From assembly GCA_900766575.1 (NCBI GenBank), contig CAAFVW010000107.1, positions 1 to 59,438 of the forward strand: 59,438 nucleotides of DNA, written 5' to 3'. Made by a program: the position numbers and the translations under genes. The notes under the pieces are model-generated. The model did not search any database. It was given only the letters and a program-made list of their open reading frames with translations, and had not been told where the DNA came from. Each line of letters starts with the position of its first letter. Within the stretch, counting starts at the first letter, position 1. Below, piece after piece: positions 8,264 through 16,410 of the stretch. The stretch comes from Lachnospiraceae bacterium. GTDB taxonomy: Bacteria; Bacillota; Clostridia; Lachnospirales; Lachnospiraceae.

Positions 8264-9112
8264 ATGCAGAAAATATGGATCGTCGGCTCCCTCGGTCACA
8301 TGGGACAGGCGCTGATCAGATTATTGGATATGATGGAATATGAATTATACGAGACAGACAAGGACGAGCTGGATATCACAGATGAGCATGAAGTCTCTCT
8401 GTTCATGCACAGGAACCGTCCGGATGTCGTGATCAACTGTGCCGGTTATCATCCTGCAGCAGGCGGCGAGCAGACAGATACCGACATGGCCTATAAAGTC
8501 AATGCCGTAGGTGCGAGAAATCTGGCCCAGGCCGCGGAGAGCATCCAGGCGAAAATGATCCAGATTTCCACGGATGATGTATTTTCCAGCGTATCTGACA
8601 CACCCTATAATGAATTCGATGATGTAAATCCGGTCAGCCTTTTTGCCAAATCCAAATATGCCGGAGAGAAATTCGTCTCCCAGTTGATGACCCGTTATGT
8701 CATTATCCGCAGTTCCTGGATCTATGGCATCGGCAAGGACTTTCTGAACGAGATTCTGGAAGCAGCGGCCGACCCGAAGATATCCTCTATGGAATTATGG
8801 AATAACGATCGCGCTGTACCCACTTCCGCAGCAGAACTTGCCCGGGTGGTAAAATTTTTCATTGACAACGATCATTATGGCATCTATCACGCCGTATGCA
8901 GCGGCGGTTCCTGCACTCGTCTGGAGTTCGCGAAAGAGATCCTGCGGCTCGCCGGAAAAGAAGAGCAGCTTACTGTTTCCGTAAAAGAAGGTGCTACGGA
9001 GAAATACTCTGTGCTGGATAACATGATGCTGCGTATCACCGGAATCGATGAGCCTGGTGACTGGAAAGAAACTCTGGCTACTTACATGAAAGAGACAGGA
9101 GGGCTGGAATAA
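8264..9112 (+). CDS. SDR family sugar-nucleotide-binding protein, RfbD/MAT2B-like
   Basis: A 282-aa extended SDR protein resembling dTDP-4-dehydrorhamnose reductase. The NAD(P) loop GSLGHMGQAL is at the N-terminus and VINCAGYHPA and STDDVFSS follow the family pattern. In the active-site motif, where RfbD has YxxxK, this protein reads F-A-K-S-K, so the catalytic tyrosine appears replaced by phenylalanine. That favours a non-reductase or regulatory role, as in MAT2B-type proteins. The frame opens at 8141, but the ATG at 8264 has AGGAGG 10 nt upstream and is where homology starts. Its TAA overlaps the ATG of the next gene by one base, so the pair is translationally coupled. Confidence 0.8.
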   Translation: MQKIWIVGSLGHMGQALIRLLDMMEYELYETDKDELDITDEHEVSLFMHRNRPDVVINCAGYHPAAGGEQTDTDMAYKVNAVGARNLAQAAESIQAKMIQISTDDVFSSVSDTPYNEFDDVNPVSLFAKSKYAGEKFVSQLMTRYVIIRSSWIYGIGKDFLNEILEAAADPKISSMELWNNDRAVPTSAAELARVVKFFIDNDHYGIYHAVCSGGSCTRLEFAKEILRLAGKEEQLTVSVKEGATEKYSVLDNMMLRITGIDEPGDWKETLATYMKETGGLE

Positions 9113-10422
9113 TGGGAAATACAGAAAATATGGAAAAGAAAACAGACAAGTCCGGCGAAAATGGCAAGAAGAAAATGGGGTTATCCACCAAAATCTTCAT
9201 TTCCCTGCTCGCCGGTGCGATCTGTGGCGTACTGATTCATTATTATATGCCGGAAGGCTATTTTAAAGATACGATCCTGATCAACGGTATTCTGTATGTC
9301 CTGGGCAACGGCTTTATCCGTCTGATGCAGATGCTGGTCGTACCTCTGGTATTCTGCTCCCTGGTCTGCGGTGCCATGGCCATCGGTGATACGAAGACGC
9401 TGGGAACCGTCGGTGTGAAAACGATCCTGTTCTATCTCTGCACCACCGCACTTGCCATCTGTGTTGCGTTGGGTGTCGCCAGCCTGATCAATCCCGGCGT
9501 AGGCTTAAATATTGCGTTACCGGCGGATGCCGCGGAAGTTGCCACTACCCAGGTAGATTTTGCAGAAACGTTACTGAGTATTATTCCGAAAAATATTTTT
9601 ACCTCCCTGGCTGCCGGGGATATGCTTCCGGTTATTTTCTTCGCTTTATTCGTAGGTATCCTGCTGGCTGCTATGGGCAACCGGGTATCCACCGTGGCGA
9701 ACTTTTTCAGCCAGTTCAATGACATTATGATGGAAATGACCACTGCCGTCATGAAGGCCGCTCCCATCGGCGTATTCTGTCTGATTGCCAAGACTTTTGC
9801 AGGTATCGGCTTCGATGCATTTATACCGATGTTAAAGTATATGGGAAGCGTTATCCTCGCTCTGGCGGTGCAGTGTTTCGTAGTATATCAGGTCATGCTG
9901 TTTGCTTTCACCCGGTTGAATCCTTTTAAGTTTATTAAAAAATTCTTCCCGGTCATGACCTTTGCCTTTTCTACTTCTACCAGTAATGCGACGATTCCTC
10001 TGTCCATCGACACTCTGTATAAAAAAATCGGTGTCTCCAAACAGATTTCGTCCTTTACCATTCCCCTAGGGGCCACCATCAATATGGACGGTACTTCCAT
10101 CATGCAGGGTGTAGCTGTAGTATTTATCGCACAGGCCTATGGAATTCCTCTGACTCCTGCCGCCATCGCCACCGTCATTGCCACCGCAACGATTGCGTCC
10201 ATTGGTACGGCCGGTGTTCCCAGCGTTGGTCTGGTGACGTTATCCATGGTGCTGACTTCCGTGGGGCTTCCCACCGAGGGAATTGCCTTGATCATGGGCA
10301 TCGACCGTATTCTGGATATGCTGCGTACCGCCGTGAATATCACCGGCGATGCAGTATGTACCACCATCGTTGCCAGGCAGCAGGGGGCCTTTAACGAAAA
10401 GACCTTCCGGGCAGACAACTGA
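9112..10422 (+). CDS. Dicarboxylate/amino acid:cation symporter (DAACS family)
   Basis: A 436-aa glutamate/aspartate/dicarboxylate symporter of the GltP/DctA family. The two hairpin motifs are visible: the serine-rich FAFSTSTSNATIPLS near residue 285 and GATINMDGTSIMQG near residue 325. The final TM contains GIDRILDMLRTAVNITGD, the substrate-coordinating region. The first ~25 residues are a lysine-rich cytoplasmic tail. It couples solute uptake to Na+ or H+ at the membrane. It is the second gene of a coupled pair with the SDR protein and is followed by a strong terminator. Substrate (glutamate, aspartate or C4-dicarboxylate) is not resolved. Confidence 0.93.
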   Translation: MGNTENMEKKTDKSGENGKKKMGLSTKIFISLLAGAICGVLIHYYMPEGYFKDTILINGILYVLGNGFIRLMQMLVVPLVFCSLVCGAMAIGDTKTLGTVGVKTILFYLCTTALAICVALGVASLINPGVGLNIALPADAAEVATTQVDFAETLLSIIPKNIFTSLAAGDMLPVIFFALFVGILLAAMGNRVSTVANFFSQFNDIMMEMTTAVMKAAPIGVFCLIAKTFAGIGFDAFIPMLKYMGSVILALAVQCFVVYQVMLFAFTRLNPFKFIKKFFPVMTFAFSTSTSNATIPLSIDTLYKKIGVSKQISSFTIPLGATINMDGTSIMQGVAVVFIAQAYGIPLTPAAIATVIATATIASIGTAGVPSVGLVTLSMVLTSVGLPTEGIALIMGIDRILDMLRTAVNITGDAVCTTIVARQQGAFNEKTFRADN

Positions 10423-10449
10423 TGATCCGGTTCCCGTTTCAGAAAAACT

Positions 10450-10497
10450 CCCGTCCGTACAGTGCATTTCAAATCGCCTGTACCGGACGGGTTTTTT
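10450..10497. terminator. Bidirectional terminator between the symporter and ktrA
   Basis: CCCGTCCGTACAG pairs with CTGTACCGGACGGG with one bulge, followed by TTTTTT on the plus strand and flanked by AAAAA on the other side. It serves both convergent units. Confidence 0.88.
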
Positions 10498-10503
10498 CTA
10501 ATT

Positions 10504-11154
10504 CTATTTAAGTTTCTTCAATTTTTCCCGATTGGCAATGACGATGAGCCGCATATCCCGCGTAAAAGGCATCTCCGGGTCAATGTTGGTATTCACACTT
10601 TTTCCTTCGATAATGGCAACCACATTAACGGAATATTTTCTTCGAAGATTCAGTTCAATCAGGTTTTTACCGATCCATTGCTGTTTCATTTCCAGCTCTA
10701 CCATGGACACATCCTGGGACAACTCAATAATATCCATAAATCCGGAGCTCAACAGACTTTTGGCCAGATGAATTCCGGACTCGCTCTCCGGGAATACCAC
10801 ACGATCCGCGCCTACCTTCGTGAGGATCTTGCGGTTCATCTCGCTGGCACACTTGGCAATCACCGTTTTCACACCCAGTTCCTTGCACAGCATCGTCGCC
10901 ATAACACTGGCTTCCAGATGATTCGCCATAGTCACGATGACCACATCGATATTGGCAATGCCAATCTGTCTCAACGCTTCCGAATCTGTGACATCCGCGC
11001 ATTTGCAATAAGGGATCTCTGCGATTGCTGAATTGACCACCGTTTCCCTGTTATCTACAGCCAGCACTTCGGCACCGCTCTCTACCAGTTCTTTCGCCAC
11101 ACTTCTTCCATATCTTCCAAGTCCGAATACAGCATAGGTCTGATTCATTCCCAT
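10504..11154 (-). CDS. ktrA: Ktr/Trk potassium uptake regulatory subunit (RCK protein)
   Basis: A 216-aa cytoplasmic RCK protein. The N-terminal Rossmann fold starts YAVFGLGRYGRSVAKEL and ends its first half with acidic DNRE. The C-terminal RCK_C domain covers about 140-216. It gates the KtrB channel in response to nucleotides. The frame opens at 11190, but the ATG at 11154 (MGMNQ) has AAGGAG/GGAAG upstream and fits the family. It follows ktrB with a 25-bp gap and is co-transcribed. Confidence 0.93.
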   Translation of the reverse strand: MGMNQTYAVFGLGRYGRSVAKELVESGAEVLAVDNRETVVNSAIAEIPYCKCADVTDSEALRQIGIANIDVVIVTMANHLEASVMATMLCKELGVKTVIAKCASEMNRKILTKVGADRVVFPESESGIHLAKSLLSSGFMDIIELSQDVSMVELEMKQQWIGKNLIELNLRRKYSVNVVAIIEGKSVNTNIDPEMPFTRDMRLIVIANREKLKKLK

Positions 11155-11179
11155 AATTTCTTCCCACTCCTTCAACGGT

Positions 11180-12541
11180 TTATCCGACACTGATCTCTTC
11201 TGTCGGATTCTTCACAATATTTCTGTTCTTTTTCTGCGTGCTGAACGCTACGACCAGAGAAATAGGGCCGACTCTTCCCAGATACATGGTCACGATAACA
11301 ATGATCTTCCCAAGTAATGGCAAGGATGCCGTCAGATTCCTGGTAAGTCCTACCGTACCGGTAGCGCTGACGGTCTCATAGACAATGTCGATCACGTCCG
11401 CATCTGTCACCACCGATAACAGAATCGTGGACAGGGATGCAATAATGAAAAACATGCCGACCACCGCCACAGACTTATTCACAGCCTGTTTCGGGATATT
11501 TCTCCCGAAAAGCTCCGAATCTTCCTTGCTGCCTATAGTGGCGAACATCGATACCAGAAGCACGGCAACTGTGACCGTTTTAATCCCTCCGGCCGTTCCT
11601 ACCGGGGAACCTCCGATCAACATCAGCAATACGGAAATGATCGCCGAGGTATTGGTCAGATCCTGCTGCGGAATCGTGGCAAATCCCGCGGTTCTCGTTG
11701 TCACCGACTGGAACAGGGACGCCCAGATTCTCTGCCCTGTCGTAAAATCCTTCATCGTCAGAGGATTCTGATATTCAAAAACATAAAATGCCGCTGCCCC
11801 AGCCAGAATCAGTGTCCCGGTCATGGTAAGTGCGATCTTGCTGTGAAGCGTCAGCTGATGGAAACATTTCAGCTTCTGTGTCCGGATATTTTTCAGTACG
11901 CGGAGAACATCCCACCAGACAATGTATCCCAGTCCACCCAATACGATCAACAGCATTGTCACCAAATTGACCATAGGATGAAACACGTAACCACACAGGC
12001 TGTCTTCTCCTATAATGTCCATTCCCGCGTTGCAGAAGGCGGAAACAGCATTAAAAATGGAAATCCAGATGCCACGCAGTCCGTATTTCGGGACAAACAC
12101 TGTCATATACAGAAGTGCTCCAGTCCCTTCCACCACTAATGTTCCGATCAATACCTTGCGTAAAAATTTCACAATTCCGGAGATATTATTCAGGTTAAAT
12201 ACATCCTGTAACATCTGACGGTTTCCCAGTCCCAACCGCCTGTGCAGTCCCATCATCACGCCATACATGACTGTGATCACTCCCAATCCTCCGAGCTGAA
12301 TGAGAATGAGAATTATAATCTGCCCCCAGATACTCCAGGCAGAATATGTCGGCACCGTCACCAGACCGGTCACACAGATGGAAGTAGTCGCGGTAAACAA
12401 CGCATCAATATATGGAACCGCTTTCCCGGTGGCCGAGCTGACCGGCAATGCCAGAAGGATACTTCCTACTACGATCGCGCAGAAAAAACTTAACATAATC
12501 TTCTGTGTGGTAGACAGCTTTATCCATTTTTTCTTATTCAT
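11180..12541 (-). CDS. ktrB: Ktr/Trk potassium uptake membrane subunit
   Basis: A 453-aa TrkH/KtrB-type K+ channel-like transporter with four M1-P-M2 repeats. Filter-like segments are visible: SICVTGLVT (repeat 1), SAFCNAGMD (repeat 2), TRTAGFAT (repeat 3) and SATGTVGLTR (repeat 4). KtrB with KtrA mediates Na+-dependent potassium uptake and osmotic adaptation. It is the promoter-proximal gene of the ktrB-ktrA operon. A 150-nt leader with a hairpin precedes it. Confidence 0.95.
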   Translation of the reverse strand: MNKKKWIKLSTTQKIMLSFFCAIVVGSILLALPVSSATGKAVPYIDALFTATTSICVTGLVTVPTYSAWSIWGQIIILILIQLGGLGVITVMYGVMMGLHRRLGLGNRQMLQDVFNLNNISGIVKFLRKVLIGTLVVEGTGALLYMTVFVPKYGLRGIWISIFNAVSAFCNAGMDIIGEDSLCGYVFHPMVNLVTMLLIVLGGLGYIVWWDVLRVLKNIRTQKLKCFHQLTLHSKIALTMTGTLILAGAAAFYVFEYQNPLTMKDFTTGQRIWASLFQSVTTRTAGFATIPQQDLTNTSAIISVLLMLIGGSPVGTAGGIKTVTVAVLLVSMFATIGSKEDSELFGRNIPKQAVNKSVAVVGMFFIIASLSTILLSVVTDADVIDIVYETVSATGTVGLTRNLTASLPLLGKIIVIVTMYLGRVGPISLVVAFSTQKKNRNIVKNPTEEISVG

Positions 12542-12574
12542 GCAACACCTTTTCCTGTATTTCTACATGTCTTT

Positions 12575-12708
12575 TATGGTCACCTCTTCAGACGCAGCAA
12601 TCCTTTTCCAACTGTGACCATAATGCCTACGAATGATTCTGTGCTGCGCATTCCACAAATCTGTCCAATATTCATATATTGTGGCAATACAATAAAATGA
12701 TTATATCA
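12575..12708 (-). promoter_or_regulatory. ktrBA promoter and structured leader
   Basis: On the minus strand an extended -10 (TGA then TATAAT, at 12700-12708) lacks a clear -35. The roughly 150-nt leader contains a perfect 9-bp inverted repeat, TATGGTCAC with GTGACCATA (12614-12622 and 12575-12583). No ydaO-type c-di-AMP riboswitch pattern was recognised. A regulatory role for the hairpin is a guess. Confidence 0.45.
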
Positions 12709-12721
12709 CACATCTGCATAA

Positions 12722-12771
12722 AAAACTCCTATCCGGCACAGATTCTTTTCTATACCCGCGACAGGAGTTTT
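12722..12771 (-). terminator. Terminator of the two-component system
   Basis: On the minus strand AAAACTCCTGTC pairs with GATAGGAGTTTT (12 bp, one G-T) and ends in a T run, about 15 nt after the response-regulator stop codon. Confidence 0.8.
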
Positions 12772-12784
12772 GTTATTTCATTCT

Positions 12785-13480
12785 TTATACCTTGAAGCGG
12801 TATCCCACACCCCAGATGGTCTCGATGTACTGCGGCTTCGCGGTATCTTTCTCGATTTTCTCACGAATCTTCTTGATATGCACGGTAACTGTGGCAATAT
12901 CACCGATGGAATCCATATCCCAGATCTCCCGGAACAGCTCCTCCTTCGTGAATACATGGTTCGGATGCTCCGCCAGGAAGGTCAGCAGATCAAATTCCTT
13001 GGTCGTGAACGTCTTCTCCACACCATCCACATAGACACGTCTTGCGGTCTTGTCGATACGGATACCACGGATCTCCACAATGTCATTCTGCTGCTTCTGG
13101 TTCGTACCCACCAGTCTCTCGTAACGCGCCATATGGGCTTTTACGCGGGCTACCAGTTCGCTGGGGCTGAAAGGCTTGGTCATATAATCATCTGCGCCCA
13201 GGCCCAGACCCCGGATCTTGTCAATGTCATCCTTCTTCGCAGATACCATCAGGATCGGGATATTTTTCTCTTCACGAATCTTCTTACATACTTCAAAACC
13301 ATCCATACCGGGCAGCATCAGATCCAGAATGATCAGATCATAATCTCCTGCCAGTGCTGTTTTAAGGCCCTCATCTCCGGTATTACAAATATCTACCTTG
13401 AAATCACTGAGTTCCAGATAATCCTTCTCCAGATCCGCAATCGCTACTTCATCTTCAATAATCAAAATCTTACTCATCAT
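12785..13480 (-). CDS. OmpR-family response regulator
   Basis: A 231-aa response regulator. The receiver domain (about 1-120) has the acidic pair E9/D10, phospho-acceptor D53 in LIILDLMLPG, and K in YMTKPFSP. The C-terminal winged helix (about 135-230) has TTKEFDLLTFLAEHPNHVF and VTVHIKKIREKIE, and ends GVGYRFKV. Two adjacent ATG codons are possible; GGAGG spacing suits the second (13477). It follows the kinase gene by 43 bp, an order opposite to the usual regulator-kinase arrangement. Target genes are unknown. Confidence 0.95.
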   Translation of the reverse strand: MMSKILIIEDEVAIADLEKDYLELSDFKVDICNTGDEGLKTALAGDYDLIILDLMLPGMDGFEVCKKIREEKNIPILMVSAKKDDIDKIRGLGLGADDYMTKPFSPSELVARVKAHMARYERLVGTNQKQQNDIVEIRGIRIDKTARRVYVDGVEKTFTTKEFDLLTFLAEHPNHVFTKEELFREIWDMDSIGDIATVTVHIKKIREKIEKDTAKPQYIETIWGVGYRFKV

Positions 13481-13523
13481 TTTTCCTCCACTCTGTCTTC
13501 TATTCCGTTTTCATTCCCTGCAT

Positions 13524-15005
13524 CTATTTGCCGGGCTGTAATTCAATGTATTTTCTCAGGACAAAATGCATGCAGGTACCTTCGCCCTCTTTACTCGTCG
13601 CCCACACATAACCGCCGTGATCTTCGATAATTTTTTTCACGATGGAAAGACCGATGCCGCTGCCGCCCTGTGCGGAATTCCGGGAAGCATCCGTGCGGTA
13701 GAAACGTTCAAAAACCTTCTGCAAATCTTTCTGGGCAATTCCTTTTCCGTTATCCTCAATCTCTACCCGGATGGAATCCACTTCGTCCAGAATACGGATA
13801 TCAATATGCCCGTTGGGCTTATCCATATATTTTACGCTGTTGCTGATAATATTATTGATGACCTTTTTCATCTGCTCCGGATCAGCAATAACAACGGTAT
13901 CAGGAGACACCAGATTGGAATAATTCAGCTTGATGCCCCGCTGTTCCAGATCCAGTCCGACTTCTTCCACACAGTCCCCAAAATAGTCCGATACGTTGAT
14001 TCGATGGAAATTGTACGGAATCCGGTTGTTATCAATTCCGGAATAGGTGGTCAGTTCATTGATCAGACGATCCATATCAATGGCTTTGTTGTAAATAGTC
14101 TTGATATATTTATCCATCTTCTCCGGTGTATCTGCCACACCGTCCATAATTCCCTCCACATAACCCTTGATTGCCGTGATCGGCGTCTTCAGATCATGGG
14201 AAATATTGCTGACCAGCTCTTTGTTCTGCTTCTCGTGCTGAATATTCTCTTCGGTAGATTCCTTCAGCCGCAGGCGCATGTCTTCGTAGTTCCGGTAGAG
14301 ATCGCCGATCTCGCCCTTGGCATCTGTCTCCAGAACATAATCAAAGTTGCCTTCCTTGATCTCACGCATCGCCACATTCAATTCATTGATGGGCTCAAAC
14401 ACGCCCTTGTGAATCCACTGGGTCAACATCAGACTGGTGAAAATCAGGATCACAATAATGGCGATAAACATATCGTTCAGCAGATGTCTCGATATCAGGG
14501 AATTGACCTTCGTAACAATAAATACGCTGCCCGGTGTTCCATCCTGGAATGTAAAATCGATCTCTTTTACATATTTTTCCAGTTCATTATAGAAGTAACC
14601 GCTGTCATCCGACAGATTTTCCTCGCCATAGGGCGGCAGCTTTTCAAAAATCTTCTGGGCAGCATCCTCATTGCCCGCATAATATAACTGATCGCCTTTT
14701 CTTACTATTATATAAGTAGACTTCCGGGATACCTCCGCATTCACATGCTCCAGATATTCCTTATCTTCCAGCTTGCTGCTGTCCTGCTTCGCCTGATCCA
14801 ACAGTACATAATACGCCTGATCTGTGGTATTGGTAAACTCTTTAAAATTCTCCGACATCATGGAATAGTCGATGTCCGTCAGGCTGAGTCCCTGCGAGAA
14901 ATTCATCAGATAGATGGCAATCATCACGAACGCCAGGATCGTCAACAACAGCGGAAGCAAAATAATACTTAAAAATGTTACCCGAAGTCTTGTCTTAAAT
15001 TTCAT
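13524..15005 (-). CDS. Sensor histidine kinase
   Basis: A 493-aa membrane kinase. A TM segment near residues 8-30 and another near 180-200 flank an extracellular sensor of about 150 residues. HAMP follows (about 200-255), then HisKA with the phospho-histidine in SHDLKTPITAIKGY. The HATPase domain has the N box NNIISNSVKYMD, G1 DNGKGI and G2 GSGIGLSIVKK. The ATG at 15005 has GAGG 8 nt upstream; the longer frame to 15026 is less likely. It is co-transcribed with the downstream response regulator from the extended -10 at 15029. The signal is unknown. Confidence 0.95.
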   Translation of the reverse strand: MKFKTRLRVTFLSIILLPLLLTILAFVMIAIYLMNFSQGLSLTDIDYSMMSENFKEFTNTTDQAYYVLLDQAKQDSSKLEDKEYLEHVNAEVSRKSTYIIVRKGDQLYYAGNEDAAQKIFEKLPPYGEENLSDDSGYFYNELEKYVKEIDFTFQDGTPGSVFIVTKVNSLISRHLLNDMFIAIIVILIFTSLMLTQWIHKGVFEPINELNVAMREIKEGNFDYVLETDAKGEIGDLYRNYEDMRLRLKESTEENIQHEKQNKELVSNISHDLKTPITAIKGYVEGIMDGVADTPEKMDKYIKTIYNKAIDMDRLINELTTYSGIDNNRIPYNFHRINVSDYFGDCVEEVGLDLEQRGIKLNYSNLVSPDTVVIADPEQMKKVINNIISNSVKYMDKPNGHIDIRILDEVDSIRVEIEDNGKGIAQKDLQKVFERFYRTDASRNSAQGGSGIGLSIVKKIIEDHGGYVWATSKEGEGTCMHFVLRKYIELQPGK

Positions 15006-15028
15006 AATAATTCCCTCACTTGCCACCT

Positions 15029-15037
15029 ATTATAGCA
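15029..15037 (-). promoter_or_regulatory. Extended -10 promoter of the histidine kinase
   Basis: On the minus strand TGC-TATAAT lies 24 nt upstream of the kinase ATG. No convincing -35 is visible. Confidence 0.5.
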
Positions 15038-15113
15038 TAAAAACCTGCCTTCTGTGTATAAAGGAAGCAGGAATATCCTAAAAAAAATATAAACAAAACT
15101 TTTTATTTTCCTG

Positions 15114-15169
15114 TTGACATTCTTCCCGAATCATGTATAATAGTCTTGTAAGAAACAGTAATCATTACT
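15114..15169 (+). promoter_or_regulatory. perR promoter with PerR/Fur box
   Basis: TTGACA (15114-15119) and TATAAT (15136-15141) are spaced by 16 nt. Downstream, AGTAAT-C-ATTACT at 15157-15169 is a perfect 6-1-6 inverted repeat, the core of a Fur-family 7-1-7 box. Its position just after the -10 indicates autorepression by the PerR-like product. Confidence 0.78.
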
Positions 15170-15191
15170 ATTATTAAAAAAGAGGAGTCAC

Positions 15192-15596
15192 ATGGCACTG
15201 AAAAGAAGCAGACAACGGGAAATGATCAAAACATTTCTCATGGGACGTAAGGATCATCCTACCGCAGATGTGATTTATTCCAATCTGAAGCAACAGGATC
15301 CGAATTTAAGTCTCGGCACAGTCTATCGCAACCTGACACTCCTGTCAGACATGGGAGAGATCTTACGGCTGCGGGTTGGCGATGGAGTGGATCACTTTGA
15401 CGCAGATACTTCCGAGCATTATCATTTTGTATGTACCGAATGTGGCAGCGTTATCGATCTGGATATGGATAGTATTGATTCCATCATGGAGACGGCCGGA
15501 GAACGATTCGACGGCAAGATCCGGGGACATGTCACCTATTTCTACGGCACTTGTCCTGCCTGTACCAAGGTTGCTGCGGAATCCACGCTTTCTTAA
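15192..15596 (+). CDS. perR: Fur-family peroxide-type regulator (PerR-like)
   Basis: A 134-aa Fur-family protein. The winged helix covers about 1-75 (HPTADVIYSNL, SLGTVYRNLTLLSDMGEI). The regulatory metal-site region reads DHFDADTSEHYHFVC and the structural zinc is bound by two CxxC pairs (CTEC and CPAC). AGGAG precedes the ATG. It lies 108 bp upstream of reverse rubrerythrin in the same direction, the classical PerR target in Clostridia, and its own promoter carries a fitting box. PerR is preferred over Fur by context; the sensory chemistry is not proven by sequence. Confidence 0.88.
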   Translation: MALKRSRQREMIKTFLMGRKDHPTADVIYSNLKQQDPNLSLGTVYRNLTLLSDMGEILRLRVGDGVDHFDADTSEHYHFVCTECGSVIDLDMDSIDSIMETAGERFDGKIRGHVTYFYGTCPACTKVAAESTLS

Positions 15597-15704
15597 TGAA
15601 AGTAAGCGCAGATTTCGTTCCAAAAATAACATTTGTGCCGCTACGGCACACGCAAAAAGAGAAAACAAACAAAAACATTTTATCAGAGAAAAGGAGAAAA
15701 AATT

Positions 15705-16247
15705 ATGGCAAAGTATGTATGTCAGGTATGTGGTTATGTTTATGAAGGTGATGCGGCTCCCGCAGAGTGCCCCATCTGTCACGCTCCCGCTTCCAAGTTC
15801 ACCCTGCAGGCAGGCGAAAAGACCTGGGCTGCTGAGCATGTAGTAGGTGTTGCACAGGGTGCTCCCGAAGATATTATCGCAGATCTGCGTGCAAACTTCG
15901 AAGGTGAGTGCTCCGAGGTTGGTATGTATCTGGCAATGGCAAGAGTTGCTCACAGAGAGGGTTATCCTGAGATCGGCCTGTACTGGGAGAAGGCTGCTTA
16001 CGAAGAGGCTGAGCACGCTGCAAAATTCGCAGAGCTGTTAGGTGAAGTTGTTACCGATTCCACCAAGAAGAACCTGGAGATGAGAGTAGATGCCGAGAAC
16101 GGCGCTACCGCAGGTAAATTCGATCTGGCTAAGAGAGCCAAGGCTCTGAACCTGGATGCTATCCATGATACCGTACACGAAATGGCTCGTGATGAAGCTA
16201 GACATGGTAAGGCATTCGAAGGACTGCTGAAGAGATACTTTGGCTAA
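15705..16247 (+). CDS. rbr: Reverse rubrerythrin
   Basis: A 180-aa rubrerythrin of the reversed type: the rubredoxin domain comes first (C6-x2-C9 and C22-x2-C25 around PICHAP), and the ferritin-like di-iron domain follows, with ECSEVGMY, EEAEH and DEARH supplying ligands. Such proteins reduce H2O2 (and O2) with electrons from NADH via rubredoxin reductase in anaerobes. The open frame extends to 15633 but the ATG at 15705 has AAGGAG 8 nt upstream. It follows perR, so oxidative induction is expected. The structured repeat begins at its stop codon. Confidence 0.95.
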   Translation: MAKYVCQVCGYVYEGDAAPAECPICHAPASKFTLQAGEKTWAAEHVVGVAQGAPEDIIADLRANFEGECSEVGMYLAMARVAHREGYPEIGLYWEKAAYEEAEHAAKFAELLGEVVTDSTKKNLEMRVDAENGATAGKFDLAKRAKALNLDAIHDTVHEMARDEARHGKAFEGLLKRYFG

Positions 16248-16386
16248 GCTACAAGCCATGCAAGGATAAAATAGAAACAGCCAGGAGGGCATTTATGCAC
16301 TCCCGGCTGTTTTCTATTTTAGATTTATACGGCGACAGCCGTCCATGAGCAAGTCTCGCAGAGATTTGCTCATGGGTTGCATGGCG
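16246..16386 (+). repeat. Structured repeat element, copy A (includes rbr terminator hairpin)
   Basis: It starts AAGCTACAAGCCATGCAA and closes with TTGCATGGC, so GCCATGCAA and TTGCATGGC form a perfect 9-bp terminal inverted repeat. Inside are a long hairpin at 16267-16321 (a likely rbr terminator), the conserved TTTATACGGCGACAGCCGT (ACGGC/GCCGT stem), and a hairpin CATGAGCAA.../...TTTGCTCATG. The same opening, conserved core and closing recur at 56361-56712 with different hairpin sequences. Confidence 0.8.
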
Positions 16387-16410
16387 TTGGCCTTAGGTGC
16401 GCGCCAGCCC

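Noticed and set aside
12542..12720. ydaO-type c-di-AMP riboswitch before ktrB
   Set aside because: The leader has a hairpin but none of the conserved ydaO core sequences that I could recognise.
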